In this document: positions 1 to 12,202 of the stretch, in pieces
How the letters are laid out: every line of letters begins with the position of its first letter
How positions within the stretch are numbered: position 1 is the stretch's first letter
Assembly: GCA_002179805.1 (NCBI GenBank)
Contig: NAVB01000994.1
Location: 100,338-164,337, forward strand
Origin: Acanthamoeba lenticulata
Taxonomy: Eukaryota > Discosea > Longamoebia > Acanthamoebidae
Direction of reading: 5' to 3'
Length of the DNA stretch: 64,000 bases
Made by a program: the position numbers and the translations under genes
The notes under the pieces: model-generated
Databases searched by the model: none
What the model was told of the DNA's origin: nothing
Seen by the model: the letters and a program-made list of their open reading frames with translations, nothing else

Positions 1-2649
1 ATGGCTGTTGTCTCGATCATCGACCTGGGGGACGGCGCGAAATATGTCAGGCTCTTGACCTACGCAAAGGCTGCAGAGACATACCGTCCGATGATGTAGT
101 CGGGTCGTTTGTTGACGGTGGCCGAGCCCTTGTAGGGGAATGTGGGATAGGACACCGGTGGCTTGTGGCTCAGCCACACCTGCACACTGTCGTTGGCCCA
201 CCGCGATGGCGGCACCCTCGAGTCGTCCAGGCGCGACCGCATCCGGCGGAGCCCCTGCACGACGTTGCGGGGCAGACCCTTACAGAACGAATTCTGATCT
301 GTTTGGCCACCAGGCCCGCGATCGTCGTCAGCCCTGGCACTGGTTACTTGTGGCGCTCGAGGAGGGGCAAGCACCAGCAACGATGGCCACCTTGCTTAGC
401 AGCGGCTCTAATGCTGTGGCGAAGCGCACGGCCTCCAGCCCCCAGCCCGTGCAGCCTGCTCCTCGGCCAAGAGAAAAGCGGCTGGTCAGCCCAAAGGCGG
501 CGAAGCGGTCAACGGCGAGGAAGGATCAGTTACCGCCGTAGGAGTCCCAGACGAGCTCGACCTCCGACTGCCGCCTGGCGTCGACCGTACGCATCAGCTC
601 GCCGTGCCATTGCTGCTCAAAGGCCAGCTCGGTGAGCAGAAGGGAGTGCGGGAACAGCGGCATGGAGTTGTCCTCGTCGCCTGATGTGGTCGTCGCCCAT
701 CTGTAGTTGAACGCAGGCGAGGGTGACGCAGCGGCCGGTTTGGCGAGCAGCGTGGAGGAGCAGATTCCGTGGTCCTCGCGGGCCGTGTCATCCTCCGCAT
801 TCCACTTTGCTGTAGATAGAAACGAACAAGATCGTTAAGCCCTCACCATGACCCCTCGGTGCAAGCACGGGTCATGGGCGTACCGCCGGGCTTGTTGAGC
901 ACCACCGCCCGCTGCGTGGGCAGATAGAAGCTGCGGCGGCCGCTGTCTCGTCTCAATCGCAGGCTGAAGTCGAGGACTTGCAGGAAGGGCGTTTGGAGTT
1001 CGATGGCCTCGCGGCCCGCCGCGCGGAACCCACCGACGTCGTGAAAGGTGCGCCTATCGGTGATGAAGCACAGAGACGAGGGTGCGGTGATCTCGATGGG
1101 CTCGTTGAGCCGTCCATCGACGTCGGCCACACCCTCGAGCCGTCGATAGGGGAAGACGACGTCAACCAGGTCCGGATCGGCCGACGTCTGGGCTGCACCG
1201 GGCGAGGTAAGCCCGAGGATCTTGCCAGTCGCGCTGTTCGACGGTTGGGGTGTTGACATAGCCATCAGCAGCGCGCGTAGCTCTTCCGTGCCCTTCGTGG
1301 CGATGACAGACTTCCACTCTTCCATCGTCCTGGTATCGACGGGCCGCTTGCTGCGCTTCAGGGTCTGGGCTCCCGGCGCCGCCACCGGTGTCACAACAGC
1401 AGGGCTTCCACTCGCAATGGGCGGCTGCAGTTCTCGCCGCGACAAGGCAACGTCGTAGCCAGCGCTGTGGATCCTCCCAGTCGAAGGACCGTCAAGGATC
1501 TTGCAGCCGACCAGACCAGGGCGGGCGCCCTTGGTGGACCTTGTGGCAGACTGCAATGTGGTGGATCCGAGCGCTTGCAGCTGCTCCTCGAACCAGCCCT
1601 CCTCGAAGTAGGTTTCAGCGGACAGGAAGAAGAGCCACTGGCCACTGTGATGTAGAAGGGGCGCGACTCGTTAAGCACAACACAAGGGCGGTGGGAAGGA
1701 GTAGTGAAGGTGGCGAACCGTGCTCGGGCGGCACCCAGGTTGCATGCGGCACCAAACGAGTCACCCCCAGACTGACGCACGCAATGAAAATCAGGAAAAA
1801 AAGCCAGCACAAAAATAACAAAGAAGAAGAGCCAACCGCAAAACAGGCCTGAGTCGTGTCGGGGCGTGAGGTGTTGGAGAGGACGAGAAGTCGCAAGTAG
1901 GTTTCATCACGCACGCGCAAGTCGTACTGGAAGTCCTTGATCATACGCTTCAGGTGATAAAGGGCCCACTGTTGCGTGAGGCCCAGAGACGGGTAGGGCG
2001 TGGTGTGCTCCGATGTGCTGATGGGGAGTCGGGACGGGTCCACCACCAGCAGCACTTCTACAGGCCTGATGCCGGGTGATGCTTGCACGACGGGAGAGGA
2101 GAGAGATGATGGAGAGTGGCCTGCAGAAGAGCCGCTGGGTGCGATGGCAGAGGCAGGAGCCGAGAAAGCAGGGGATGGGCGAGGGTAGGTGGCGTTGAGG
2201 AAGGAGAAAAGGCGGCCCAGGTTAGCCGTGATGTTGGCGTTGAGGGAGAGGACGGGGACGATAACTGACACCTGATAGTACTCGACTCGCGGTGGCCCAC
2301 GGCTCGGCAGAGGCGAAGGAGAAGGCTGCACCGTCTTGTTCAGGGAACACGACTCAGCGGCCGCGGTCGCTGTGGGCAGAGATGAGGAGACGGGGGATGA
2401 ATTGGACAAAATTGGTGTGGCCGGTGATTGCTCTGAGGATGGAAGAGGAGAGGTGGAAGGAGGCGCTGCCGCTCGCACAGCAGTGTCTGCGTTCGCGGGG
2501 CGATGGCGCGGAGAACCCACAGTGGTGGGGGGATCAAGTGGCGCCGGAAGGAGAAAATAGAGGAGGCCCGTCATTGCAAGAAAGAGTCCCACCAAAGACA
2601 AAACTCGCGCGTACACCTTCACCACCTGCATGACCTTGTGTTGCGCCAT
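1..2649 (-). CDS. Two-domain glycosyltransferase: membrane-anchored GT2 domain plus GT-B-like domain (3' end off window)
   Basis: A type II membrane glycosyltransferase, probably Golgi or ER. The start at 2649 gives a short cytosolic end and a transmembrane helix at about residues 17-34, then a Ser/Pro-rich stem. The GT2 (GT-A fold) domain is spread over several exons: VSVIVPV, VEVLLVVD, then NLGAARAR joined to GQWLFFLSAETYFEEGW, then KILDGPSTGRIHSAG and VLDFSLRLRR. One intron is clear: exon end GCACG, intron bounded GTTCG...TACATCACAG, next exon TGGCCAG, restoring R-G-Q-W. Another runs from GGCG/GTACGCC (about 879) to TATCTACAG (about 813). Near the left edge, exons read VWLSHKPP, YPTFPYKG and, across a 60-nt intron, DYIIGR-SMIET. 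This resembles the IGRxMxET segment of GT-B enzymes, so a second catalytic domain likely continues off the window. The family call is firm for GT2 and tentative for the second domain. Substrate unknown. Confidence 0.72.
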
Positions 2650-3083
2650 GGCTGAACCGGCGCAAGTGCTCTCCCACCACTCTCTAGGTTGTGCGCCGTG
2701 CCTGCAATTTTTAATGACTGTTTGCGACTTTCGCTGCCCTTTTCTTTGATAAGAAAAAATATAAAATATTCATTTACCCTCATCTGCAGCAGTGACAGCT
2801 TCTCCCTGCAGAGCGGTGGGCCAGTGACCTTTGGGGAGGACCCAGGCACACCGGGCATGTTGTTGGCAAGCGTTGACAAGGGCTCGGCACAGTGGCCTGG
2901 TGAAATCCTCAGCCTTTTCGTCGTGTTTGACAGACCTCCGCGGAGGGCTTTGACAGCCTGCCACACGCTACGACCAGGCCATGGCCTGGAGCCAAACGAA
3001 CATAAGTGCAAGAAAAAGATCAGCTTAGAACGTGTTCCGCCTCCAGAACCGGTTCATCTCGTTCGGATCGAGTGTGGTTGAGG
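2650..3083. other. Divergent intergenic region (434 bp)
   Basis: Lies between two divergently transcribed start codons and should hold both promoters. It contains an AT-rich patch around 2745-2775. I see no RNA gene, repeat or further coding exon. Confidence 0.5.
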
Positions 3084-6056
3084 ATGAGCGTGCACACTTC
3101 TTTTCGCTTTCGTTTGGTGATGTTCCTTTTCTTGGTGAGCGGCCTTGCCGGGCAGGCATCCGGCACTACACCTATCGACGCGCCTCAGTCTTCACCTCTG
3201 CCCTTGGAGGGTCAGTGCATGAAGGCAAACGGGCACTCGGTGGCCGACTACCTCTACCGTGATCACGATAATTATCGGTATGTACCTTCGTGGTGCTGCT
3301 CGCGGCGTGGCCATCTGCGGAAGCCGCCTTTTGGCCCCTTGCAACAACGACAACCCTTGTCGTTGAACTGGTCTCAGGAGCGTTGTGACCGCTGCTCATT
3401 GCGTTTTGGGGACCACGACAGAACGCTATCGCGAGCACTGTACCCGACCGAAGGTCAGCACTCGTTGATAGTGTGGGTGAACATCGAATGGAGCAACGGT
3501 ACCACTAGTCTGGCCGGCGTACGCGATTCGTGGGGATGGAGCACATCATGCCTCTACGTGGTGCTCCCTCTGGAGCTCTTCCCGCTGCTCTCCATTTGGG
3601 TCTTCAACCCGCAGCAGCGGATGAAAGAGGCCACAGTCGTGCTCCCGCCCTTTTGCTCTAACGTCACCGCCGATCAGGCCAACTCGGCGCTCTACCTCAG
3701 CATCAAGCAAGTACGCTTGCTGGTTGCTTGCACGTTGGAGCCTTCAGTTTCCTAAGTGTGGCGTCTGGACCGCAGATGGAGGCTTACGTCCGCAACCGTG
3801 ACGACCCCGACCCGACCCTCAGCATGGCACAGTGCGTAGTGGCCCTAGACCACAGCGGGAGCCTCGCGCCGTTCGAGAGCGACGATGTGGGGCTCGAACA
3901 GGTGAGTCCAGTTGCCGGATTTTGTTGTTTTTATCAATTTTTTGATTCTAACAGACGTGGGTGCAGGCCTACTTCCTCTTCTACCTGAACCTGGTCGGGC
4001 TGAGTTTGCTCGTGTTGGCTCTGCTCTTCCTCGGTATTCAGTACGTAGTGGACTGGGTCAACGTCGATCAGTTCGAGGGCAGCGACAACGACCTGGATGC
4101 GAATGCCATCACAGGCGTGAGCTACCAAGACCATGACGACGGTCGCTACGGCATGCGTCATCCCCAGTTCACGCCGGCCGTAGCCGTAGATGGGCGGGGT
4201 CGACCCGTAGCGGCCACAGATCCGCTCTCCTACGGGAGCGTCGACAACCTGTACGTCAACGAGGATGGTCATGTGGTGCACCACGTCAATGCGCTGGACG
4301 AGGACGAGAGTGACGATGATCAAGATGAGGGCTACGATGTTGAGGAGGCCGACAGCGCGGCCAATCAGCGTGGACAAATGGGCCAGGTTCAGCGCAGCAA
4401 TGACAACCTCTACAGCCACGAGACCGGGCCGACGACCGCAGCTGCGGCCGCGCGAAGGAACTCGAGGCATCGTCTCCACGAGGGCGAGGTGGCCCAAATT
4501 AAGGACGGCCTACAGCGATGCCGAGCTCGTGTTGTGCGCCTACGAAGCGAGCTGGGCACGCTTGAGGACGACCTCGCCCTGGGCACACCGGCAGCCTCGC
4601 GCCGCGCGGCTGACCGCATCAAGATCGCCAATGGAGAGGCGCGCATGATCGAACAGGAGATTATGTTGAGCGAGGCTGAGGCACATCTCCTTCAGGATGC
4701 AGGCGTATGCTCCCTGTTCAAAGGCACGCGCTCAATCCTTCACTCGCCAGCCACGTCTCTTGTTGCTGACTTGCTCTTCTCCCATTTTACTTCTTGGCAT
4801 GCAGTCAAGGAGATAAAGTACGACTTCCTCATGATGAAGCGCGAGATGCTGGACCTCAAGAAGCGGCTGTGGGAGGCTGAAAAGGCGGCCTGGACTGCCG
4901 AAGCTGAACACCGGCGGCGCAAGCAGCGAAGCGCCGTGTGGGAGAACTACCTCAAGGCCCTCGTCGCGTCGCCCCTCCTGTGCGACCTCCTGTGCGCCGG
5001 CTTCATGGCCTTCCTCATCAAATTTTACATCTCCACGCTGGGCATCTTTCCCTCGGCCGCCGTTATACCTCTGCTCGCGGTCAACCTTGTCTGCTTCACG
5101 CCGTGGTTCATCGACTTCGTCCTCCACCGACTGGGCTCGCTCGCCTTCCTTCTCTGTTGCTCCTGCTTCCTTCTCTGCGACCGCCGCCGTCCATCCTCCG
5201 AGGCGGCATCGACCATTATCTCTTCTCGAGTACTTTGTCCCTCCTCCTTACCTGATTGCTTGTTTATGGTCACCCTGTATTGCTTCAGCTAACGATGATC
5301 ATGGCTGGCAGGGCGACGAGGACGCGCTTGAGAATGAGAGCTGTCGGCCTAAAGCCAACGTGTGGGTGCTTTTGCCGGTCTTCGTGGTCTTCGTCGTCCA
5401 TTTTGCGTTCTTCCTGACGTGGATCGTCCTGGCGACTATGTTCGACTTTGCCTATTCGCTTGAGATCATCTGCATCCTGGCGGTCGTGCTCTTCCATCTC
5501 TTCATGGCCATTAAACTCGTGCTCAAGGTCGTGAGACGCGCCAGAGGTACGCTCTTCTCTACCACGACAGCTTCTTCTCGAACACTCAACCCCCGTGGTC
5601 GTCCTTCTCTCAGACGATGAGCTTGAGAGGCGACGAAGCGTGAGGGCCCGCACACGAGAGCACACGGACTACTATGATGAGGTGATCTTTGACACGCATG
5701 ACAAAGACGAGGCGCGTGCCGCGGAAGCCGCAGAGGAGGATGACCAGCGATACCGATGCGCTCGCACGTTCGGGTGGTGCCCGAACCCGGTGCGATCGTG
5801 CCTGGGTGGCTGGGTGTGGTTCCTTCTGATGATGCTTTCCCTGCTAGCAAGCCTCGTCGTCTTCCTTCTCTGGCTGCACACGGGCTACCACACCTTCGCG
5901 CGGCAGCAGACGGCCGGGCTGCAGCTGCTGTTGGCCTTGGTCACGCTGATGGTCCTGCTGCTGGAGCGTCAGATCATCAACCTCGACATGAGCCGCCGCG
6001 GTTACGTCCGCAGCTTCCCTCGCCTGGTGCGCCGTCTCCTCACGAGAGAGCGGTAA
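3084..6056 (+). CDS. Unknown multi-pass membrane protein with signal peptide and central coiled coil
   Basis: I do not recognise the family. The ATG at 3084 opens a hydrophobic signal-like N-terminus (RLVMFLFLVSGLAG, residues about 10-23). Later exons carry membrane spans LYVVLPLELFPLLSIWVF (about 3560), FLFYLNLVGLSLLVLALLFL (about 3970-4030), a hairpin pair at about 4950-5130, another pair at about 5360-5530, and a last pair at about 5790-5960. Between the second span and the hairpins is an acidic, charged region (DEDESDDDQDEGYD) and a long helical coiled coil (about 4490-4690 and 4810-4950). Introns interrupt at about 3280, 3710, 3903, 4706, 5200 and 5545. It ends with TAA at 6054-6056, followed by AATAAA at about 6187. 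The layout (exposed N-terminus, paired helices, long cytosolic coiled coil) could suit a channel or tethering protein, but no family motif supports either. Confidence 0.72.
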
Positions 6057-6291
6057 AGCGAGTCTGTTTTTCATAAACGCTTTCTCTTGGAAGAGCCCGC
6101 CATCGACCGAATTGCCTCAAAACGAAACGTCGCACAAGGACAGAGTTGCACAGCTACGCTGGCCCTCTTTCCTTTGGTCGACAGAAATAAATGACTGAAA
6201 ATAAATGAGAAATAGAGCACCAAACGGCTTCATCTCCTTGTGATCAAGAGGAGAGGCTTCGTGGGGCCGCCTCCATACGCGCCTTTGGAGA

Positions 6292-9200
6292 ATGAAGGTG
6301 TCTGGACAAAAGAAATTGAGTGATGCGGACGCGGAAAAGGCCGACAAGAAGGCACGAGCGAAGCCAGCCCAGGGGGCGATGGAGGACAAGGAGACATGCG
6401 GCGACTACGTAAGCTCCTCCATCTCCCATTCTTCCAAATGCAGACGATCATCTAATTTCAATGTCGTTTTCTCCTTGGTTCTAGTTGTTGATGGATGTAA
6501 TTGGAAGAGGCGCATTCGGTGTTGTGTTTCGCGCTGTCCACCGACATCGAGGAAATTGGGTCGCCATTAAGAACGTTCGTCTCAACAAGAAGAAAAAGAG
6601 CCAGCTCCACTCACTCATGGTACCGACTACGCACCGCCTGCGATGTTGCAGAATTTGTTGGTGATGCTCACCGCCTGCCGCAGATGGAAATCGATCTTTT
6701 GAAAATGTTGCAACATCGCAACATCGTGCACTACATTGATCACGTCTGCACCGACCTGCAACTAAGCATCATCATGGAGTACGGCCTACTCCCCTAGCAC
6801 TTTCTTCTCTCCTTTACTAGTTTGCCAGCTTCAACTCACCGCATTGCCTTGCAGGTACGTCGAGAATGGCAGCTTGGAGTCCCTCTTGCGCAAGCATGGC
6901 CGCTTTCCCGAATCGGTGCCTCTCTACTTCATGCCTTCCCGGCTCGCACTGGCGTTTTTGCTGACCGCGCTGCGCGCTTTTCGTTGCTCTGTGCAGCTCG
7001 TCGCTGCCTACATGGCACAAGTGGTGGAGGGTCTGGCCTTCTTGCACGACCAGTGCGTCATTCATCGAGACATCAAAGGAGCCAACATTCTCATCACCAC
7101 CGCTGGTACATGTGGCTGCCTGTCTCCGCGCGAGTTGTATTTTAATCACAACCTTCACGCTTGCCTCTTGTTCGTTTTCGTGCTCACCATCTGCCTGCAG
7201 GTCATGCCAAGTTGGCCGATTTCGGTGTCAGCACCAAGCTGAGCGACATTTCCAATCCCGAGGACAGCTTTGCCGGCACGCCCTATTGGAGTACGAGCTT
7301 CTTTTCATACATCCGTTTCTTTCTTACATCCATGAATAGTAACCTCTTCCTTCTCCACTAGTGGCACCTGAGATTATTACAATGGCTGGCGCCACCACCG
7401 CTTGCGACATCTGGTCCGTAGGCTGCACCATCATTGAGTTGTGTACGTGACCTCAGCTGCTTTTTCCCATGTTTAAGTCTTTTGTTCTTGCTGATGCGCC
7501 TATTCTCGTCGTGCACAGTGACCGGTACTCCACCATACGGCAATCTACCAGCAGCTGCTTCTCTCTACCGCATTGTACAGGACGATCACCCGCCTCTGCC
7601 CGAGGGCATTACACCGGTACTTTCCTGTGCTCGTCCTCGACTTGGAGAATCTGCACTTGATTTACCCTTACTCTTTGTCGCGAAGGCACTGCACGAACTG
7701 TTGCTGCTCTGCTTCCAGAAGGATGTTGACCGACGAATCACAGCCGACAAGCTGCTCAAGCACCCATGGATTGGCGCTGCCAAGCAACGACAGGAGACCA
7801 CAGCCCTCTCCGACGTACGGCACCTCGTGTCCAATACCGCAGGCCTCTTCGGCTTATCTGGATGGGATGGCCTGGTGGTGGTGACCAGGTGGAGAGCAAG
7901 ATCGCGGAACATCATACGAAGCTCGACACAGCGACGGCCATGGCCGCCACCCGACCACTGTCGCCCAAACGAAAAGAGGAGCCAGACCTGGGCGCCGATA
8001 AGCGGAAAGGAGGCAAGAAAGAGGCCAAGAAGGAGGACAAGACCCCTTCCAAGAAGAAGAACGGCGCGGTGCGCGCCAGCCAGAAAGACATCAAGGTCAA
8101 GCCCAAAGTGCTCAACTACAAGGAAGACAGTGATGAGGAGATCAATTGGGGCGACAGCGACGACGAGGGTTCCGCCTACCCCACCTTTGAGAAGAAGCCC
8201 TCCCCCGTCAAGAGTGCGCATTTAAACTTCAAAACTCTGCGGCTTTCCTCTTGTGCGTTCTCATCGCCTTACTCGCTTCCGCCACAGACACGGGTACCGT
8301 ACAATCGATTTCGGACCTTAAGAACGCCGCAGCTGGAGTTGCGACCATGAAGGACGGAAACGATGAGGAAGACGAGGACAGCTGGTACTCGGACGACGAC
8401 GACCAGCACGCGACGGTGAAGCAAGTGCCGCAGCCCGCCACTCCGACGCCCAAGAAGAACAAGACCTCGTCCTCGTCTTCCGACGAGGGTGGGTGGTACA
8501 GCGATGAGGAAGATGCCCCGGCTACAGTGACCAAGCGCGACCTCAAGCAGCTGCCACCCGTCCAAACGCCCAGCCCGGTCAAGCCCAAGTTTGCTGCCGG
8601 CAAGCCCTCCGTCGCCTCTCCTCTGCGCAAGGCCGCCACGAAGAAGCTGCTGAGCAGCGGCGGAAGCGTCAGCGGAAGCGATGGTGAAGCCGAGTTCGTC
8701 GAAGGCAGCAGCACTGTCAAGGTGCGCGTGAGCCCGCAAGGCGCTGCTAGTGTTTTGAATTCAAGAACTCAGATTCGCGCTGCTGACTTTGCAGGTGCGC
8801 AATCTGTCCCCAAAGACGAAGTCCGTGCCAAAGCTCAAGACGCCGATCGATTCCGTTAGCTCTGTCAGTTCTATCGCCTCAGTGGACTGTGCGTTTGCCT
8901 CTTCCGCTGTGTGTGGTTCTCTAGGTTGATCTCGTGAGGCTCACGCTTCATCATTGCAGCGGACGATTTCATCATTGAGGACAGCGACAGCGAGGATCGA
9001 GGCGGCTCGGACGACGAGGTGGAGCGAACAGGCCTTTCTGTTATCCTCCGAAAGAACAAACTCGAGCACTGGGGCGAAGAGGAAGAGGAGAACGACTTTC
9101 TTGACGGCCTTGAGAGTACGTCTCTTCCCCCCCCCCATTCGCCTTTCCAATTGGATTGTGCGGCCTAGCTTTACTGGTTCTCATTCTCGTTCCCGAACCA

Positions 9201-11770
9201 CAGTGGAGGACAGTGTTGACCTGCAGCTCCGAGAGCGGTCGGCCGAGGATGAGACGGAGGACGTTGAGGAGGTGGATCCCTTTGAGCAGATCATGTGCTA
9301 TGGCACCGGTAAGCTACTGCATCACTCTTACTTGGCCGTACTTTGTCCTCTTATTTCTTCCATGCTCACACCATTCTCTCTCTTCCTGTTCAGACGATAC
9401 CGACGCCATGCTCCAGCTGCAAAAGCTCGAGCAGGTCAAAATGGAGGTTCAGTCGTGGATCTCCAAAGTCAACCCCAGCGAGCCTGATGTACGTGTTCAA
9501 CCGGCTCGTGTGTGTGTACTCGTTACTCAAGGACATGACTAAAAACTTCCTCCACCAGGCGTCGATCCTCAACGCCTGCAACAAGCTGATCGCGTTGCTT
9601 CGCGAGCAGCCCGACTTGAAGCAGCATGTGATCAACAATGCCACCATCATCCAGACCGTCAATCTGCTCGAGACCTGCGAGCAGAAGAGGGACGTCCTTC
9701 TGGCTGTCCTGCAGCTCGTTAATGAGGTTCGCATCCCATTCCCGTCTCTTTGGTACAAGCCTCAGACCATTCACCGTCACTCGCTCTGTTGGATACACAG
9801 ATGCTGCGCAACAACGTGGACAAGCGAAAGAACACGATCCAGACCAACTTCTGCCTTCTGGGTGGCATCCCCGCGGTGACGAGGTATGCCTCGCCGCACT
9901 ACCCCAAGCCCCTCCGCCTTGAGACGGCCAACTTCATCAACCAGGTAACGTTCTATCCTCATCTCCCAATTCATTGATCCGTCTTCAACGCGCTCGAGCA
10001 AAACACTCACCGTTGGCTTTCCCGCCGGTGCAGATGAGCGGCTGCAACCCGCTGGTGCTGCACATGTTCATCGCTTGCGGCGGTCTGTCTGTGTTGACGA
10101 CACTGCTGGAGACCAATTACAACGCCTTCAAGACCCTCATCCAGGCTACCATCAATTCCATTTGGAACATTTTTCACATTCAGGTTCGCTCCTCCCTTCG
10201 CTCTGCTGACTGGCAATCTCTTACCGGCTGCCCCGCGACATTGACAGATCCTGCCCAAGAACGACTTTTGCCACCTGTTCAGCAAGTGTGGCCTCATGGA
10301 CCGACTGGCGACGGCGCTCGGCCACTTTTACTACGATTCGCAGGCGACCGAGTATCTGCGGAAGACATGCGACATCATGTTCTACTTCTCGCAGGCCTCA
10401 CTCGACTCGGCTGTGCAGAAGAGCATGTGCACGACGCCTGTCCTAGCCCGTACGCGCCTCCTTATCCCTCCTCCCCCACAACCCGGTGATTTACCGTTGG
10501 CCCTTGCGCGCAGGGATCAAGGCCGTGCTGGACGGTGAAATCAAGCCTGAATACCACATCCTCTGGCTCCTTCACACCGTACGGCGTTCCGCCCACCGAT
10601 TTCCTGGGAGCCTCGCAGTGTGGAATGGGAGACAAACACTAACATGAACCGCTGCGCGGTTGCGCATCTCCCCAACCGGCAGGTGAGGAACCTGTCGATG
10701 CACATCAATGCCCGGTCAGCCCTGGAGGCGGCCGGGTTCATTCCCGTGCTCGTGCGTTTCCTCAGGCGGACGGAGGAGTTCTCCGAAGAGGAGAAGGGCA
10801 ACGTGACCAAATACGTCGACGAGCGCGAGAACGTTACCCTCACCGTACCGCCCCCTCCCTCCTTTTCTCTCCTATCCCCTCTTTGGTAGTCACTTGCCTC
10901 TATCTTCGCTTACGCGCTTCGATGTGTGCAGAAAATTCACAACCAAGTGCTGAACACGATGCTCAACATCTGCAACATGGACTACGGCAACAACGAAAAG
11001 GTGGCTCTCGCAGGCATCTTGCCGTCGCTCATGTGGTTCATCGAGGAGGGCAGCGTGCACTTCCTCAAGGAGCTCTCCCTCAAGCTCTTCCTCGCCATGC
11101 CCCACTCTTCCGGTACGCCAGCTTCTTTCCCCTCGCCCTGCCTCCTGATCTGCTGGCCGAGAGTCTCATAGAGAGATCCGGGCAGGGCGCGTGCGGGAGC
11201 TGCTGTGGGACTGCGATGCCTTCCCTGTGTACATGCGGCTGCTGCAGGACGGATCCTGGTATGTCGACGTCCTGCAGTGCCTCCTCAAGTGGCGGCGCCT
11301 GGACTCGGCGCGGATGGACGCCGAGATGGTCAAGAGCGTCGAGTACCTCGTCGACGTCTTCTGCTTCTGCGGCAAGCCCGGCTTCCAAAAGGCTCTCGAG
11401 CCGCTCCTCGACATCGTCCAGGTGCGTTTTCTATATATCCTCTCCTACTCCATCATCCTTTACTAACGCACACGTATATGTGGAACATGACCTGCAGGAG
11501 TCGGTGGCGGTGAACGTGGCGATGCGCGAGGGCGGCGTGATACCGAAGATCCTGGTGGGGCTCACGCGCGAGGAGAAGAACCCGCACGCGCAGTGCACGC
11601 TCCTCAAAATTTTGCTCGCCCTCCTGGAGGCCGCCCCGAAGGACGCTGTCGGGACCATCGTCCACGAACACCAGCTGGTGCCCGTCATCCGGCAGATCCA
11701 CGCCACCACCACGAAACTCCTTGTAAAGAACATCGCCCAGCGGCTCTTGGCCATGAAGGCCTTCCAGTAG
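6292..11770 (+). CDS. sepA: SepA/MAP3K-epsilon/Cdc7-type protein kinase with C-terminal armadillo-like repeats
   Basis: STE-group kinase of the septation/cytokinesis class: fungal Cdc7 and SepH, Dictyostelium SepA, plant MAP3K-epsilon. Exon 1 is 6292-6408 and exon 2 starts at 6485 after TTCTAG. All catalytic elements are present: glycine loop GRGAFGVV (residues 46-53), VAIK lysine (K68), [10 protein letters not shown] (about 7065-7095), DFGVS (about 7218), the APE helix after SFAGTPYW (about 7270 and 7366), and the HPW end of the kinase fold (about 7762). A long acidic/Ser-rich linker follows (WYSDDDD and WYSDEED motifs, about 8380-8510). The C-terminal helical part matches the MAP3K-epsilon tail in order: [49 protein letters not shown] and ALEPLLDI. 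That collinearity is why I treat kinase and repeats as one gene across about 20 exons. Stop TAG at 11768-11770. Expected role: septum/contractile signalling downstream of a Spg1-like GTPase (family knowledge). Confidence 0.9.
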
Positions 11771-12202
11771 AGGTCCGCCTGCGCCGTAAGGCGACAACAC
11801 ACAACACACCACCCCCAATCCCCCTCCTTGTGTCATCATCATCCCTCTACATCACCAAAAGAAAAAAGGAATCCTGAGCCCTTGTGTTTATGTCCTCCCG
11901 CCTTCTTTTCTCTTCTTGTTGGCCGAGTTGAGAGGACGTCCCTCCAATGGGCGGTTGATGAGAGAGACGGTCAACGCACTTCCGCGGTACCTCGGTCGCA
12001 CCTTGAACGGTCAAGCAACGGCAACAGTTCCTGAAGTCCGCTGACAGGGGAAGTGGAAGCTGTTGGGCAAGGAGCACTTTCGTTATCCCTAGCTATCGGG
12101 CGGGTTAGCACACTTGTTCAACCCGACCGCAACAAACGGAACCGATCTGATCCTTGGTTGCCAACCAAAGAATCGAGTGCACCTTTTATCTCACAGCAGA
12201 AG
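11771..12202. other. Intergenic region before the amidinotransferase-fold gene
   Basis: Holds the 3' end of the kinase gene and the promoter of the next gene. An in-frame upstream ATG at 12053 would lengthen the next protein by 50 residues. The added stretch is low in family-like features, so I kept 12203. No repeats or RNA genes seen. Confidence 0.4.
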
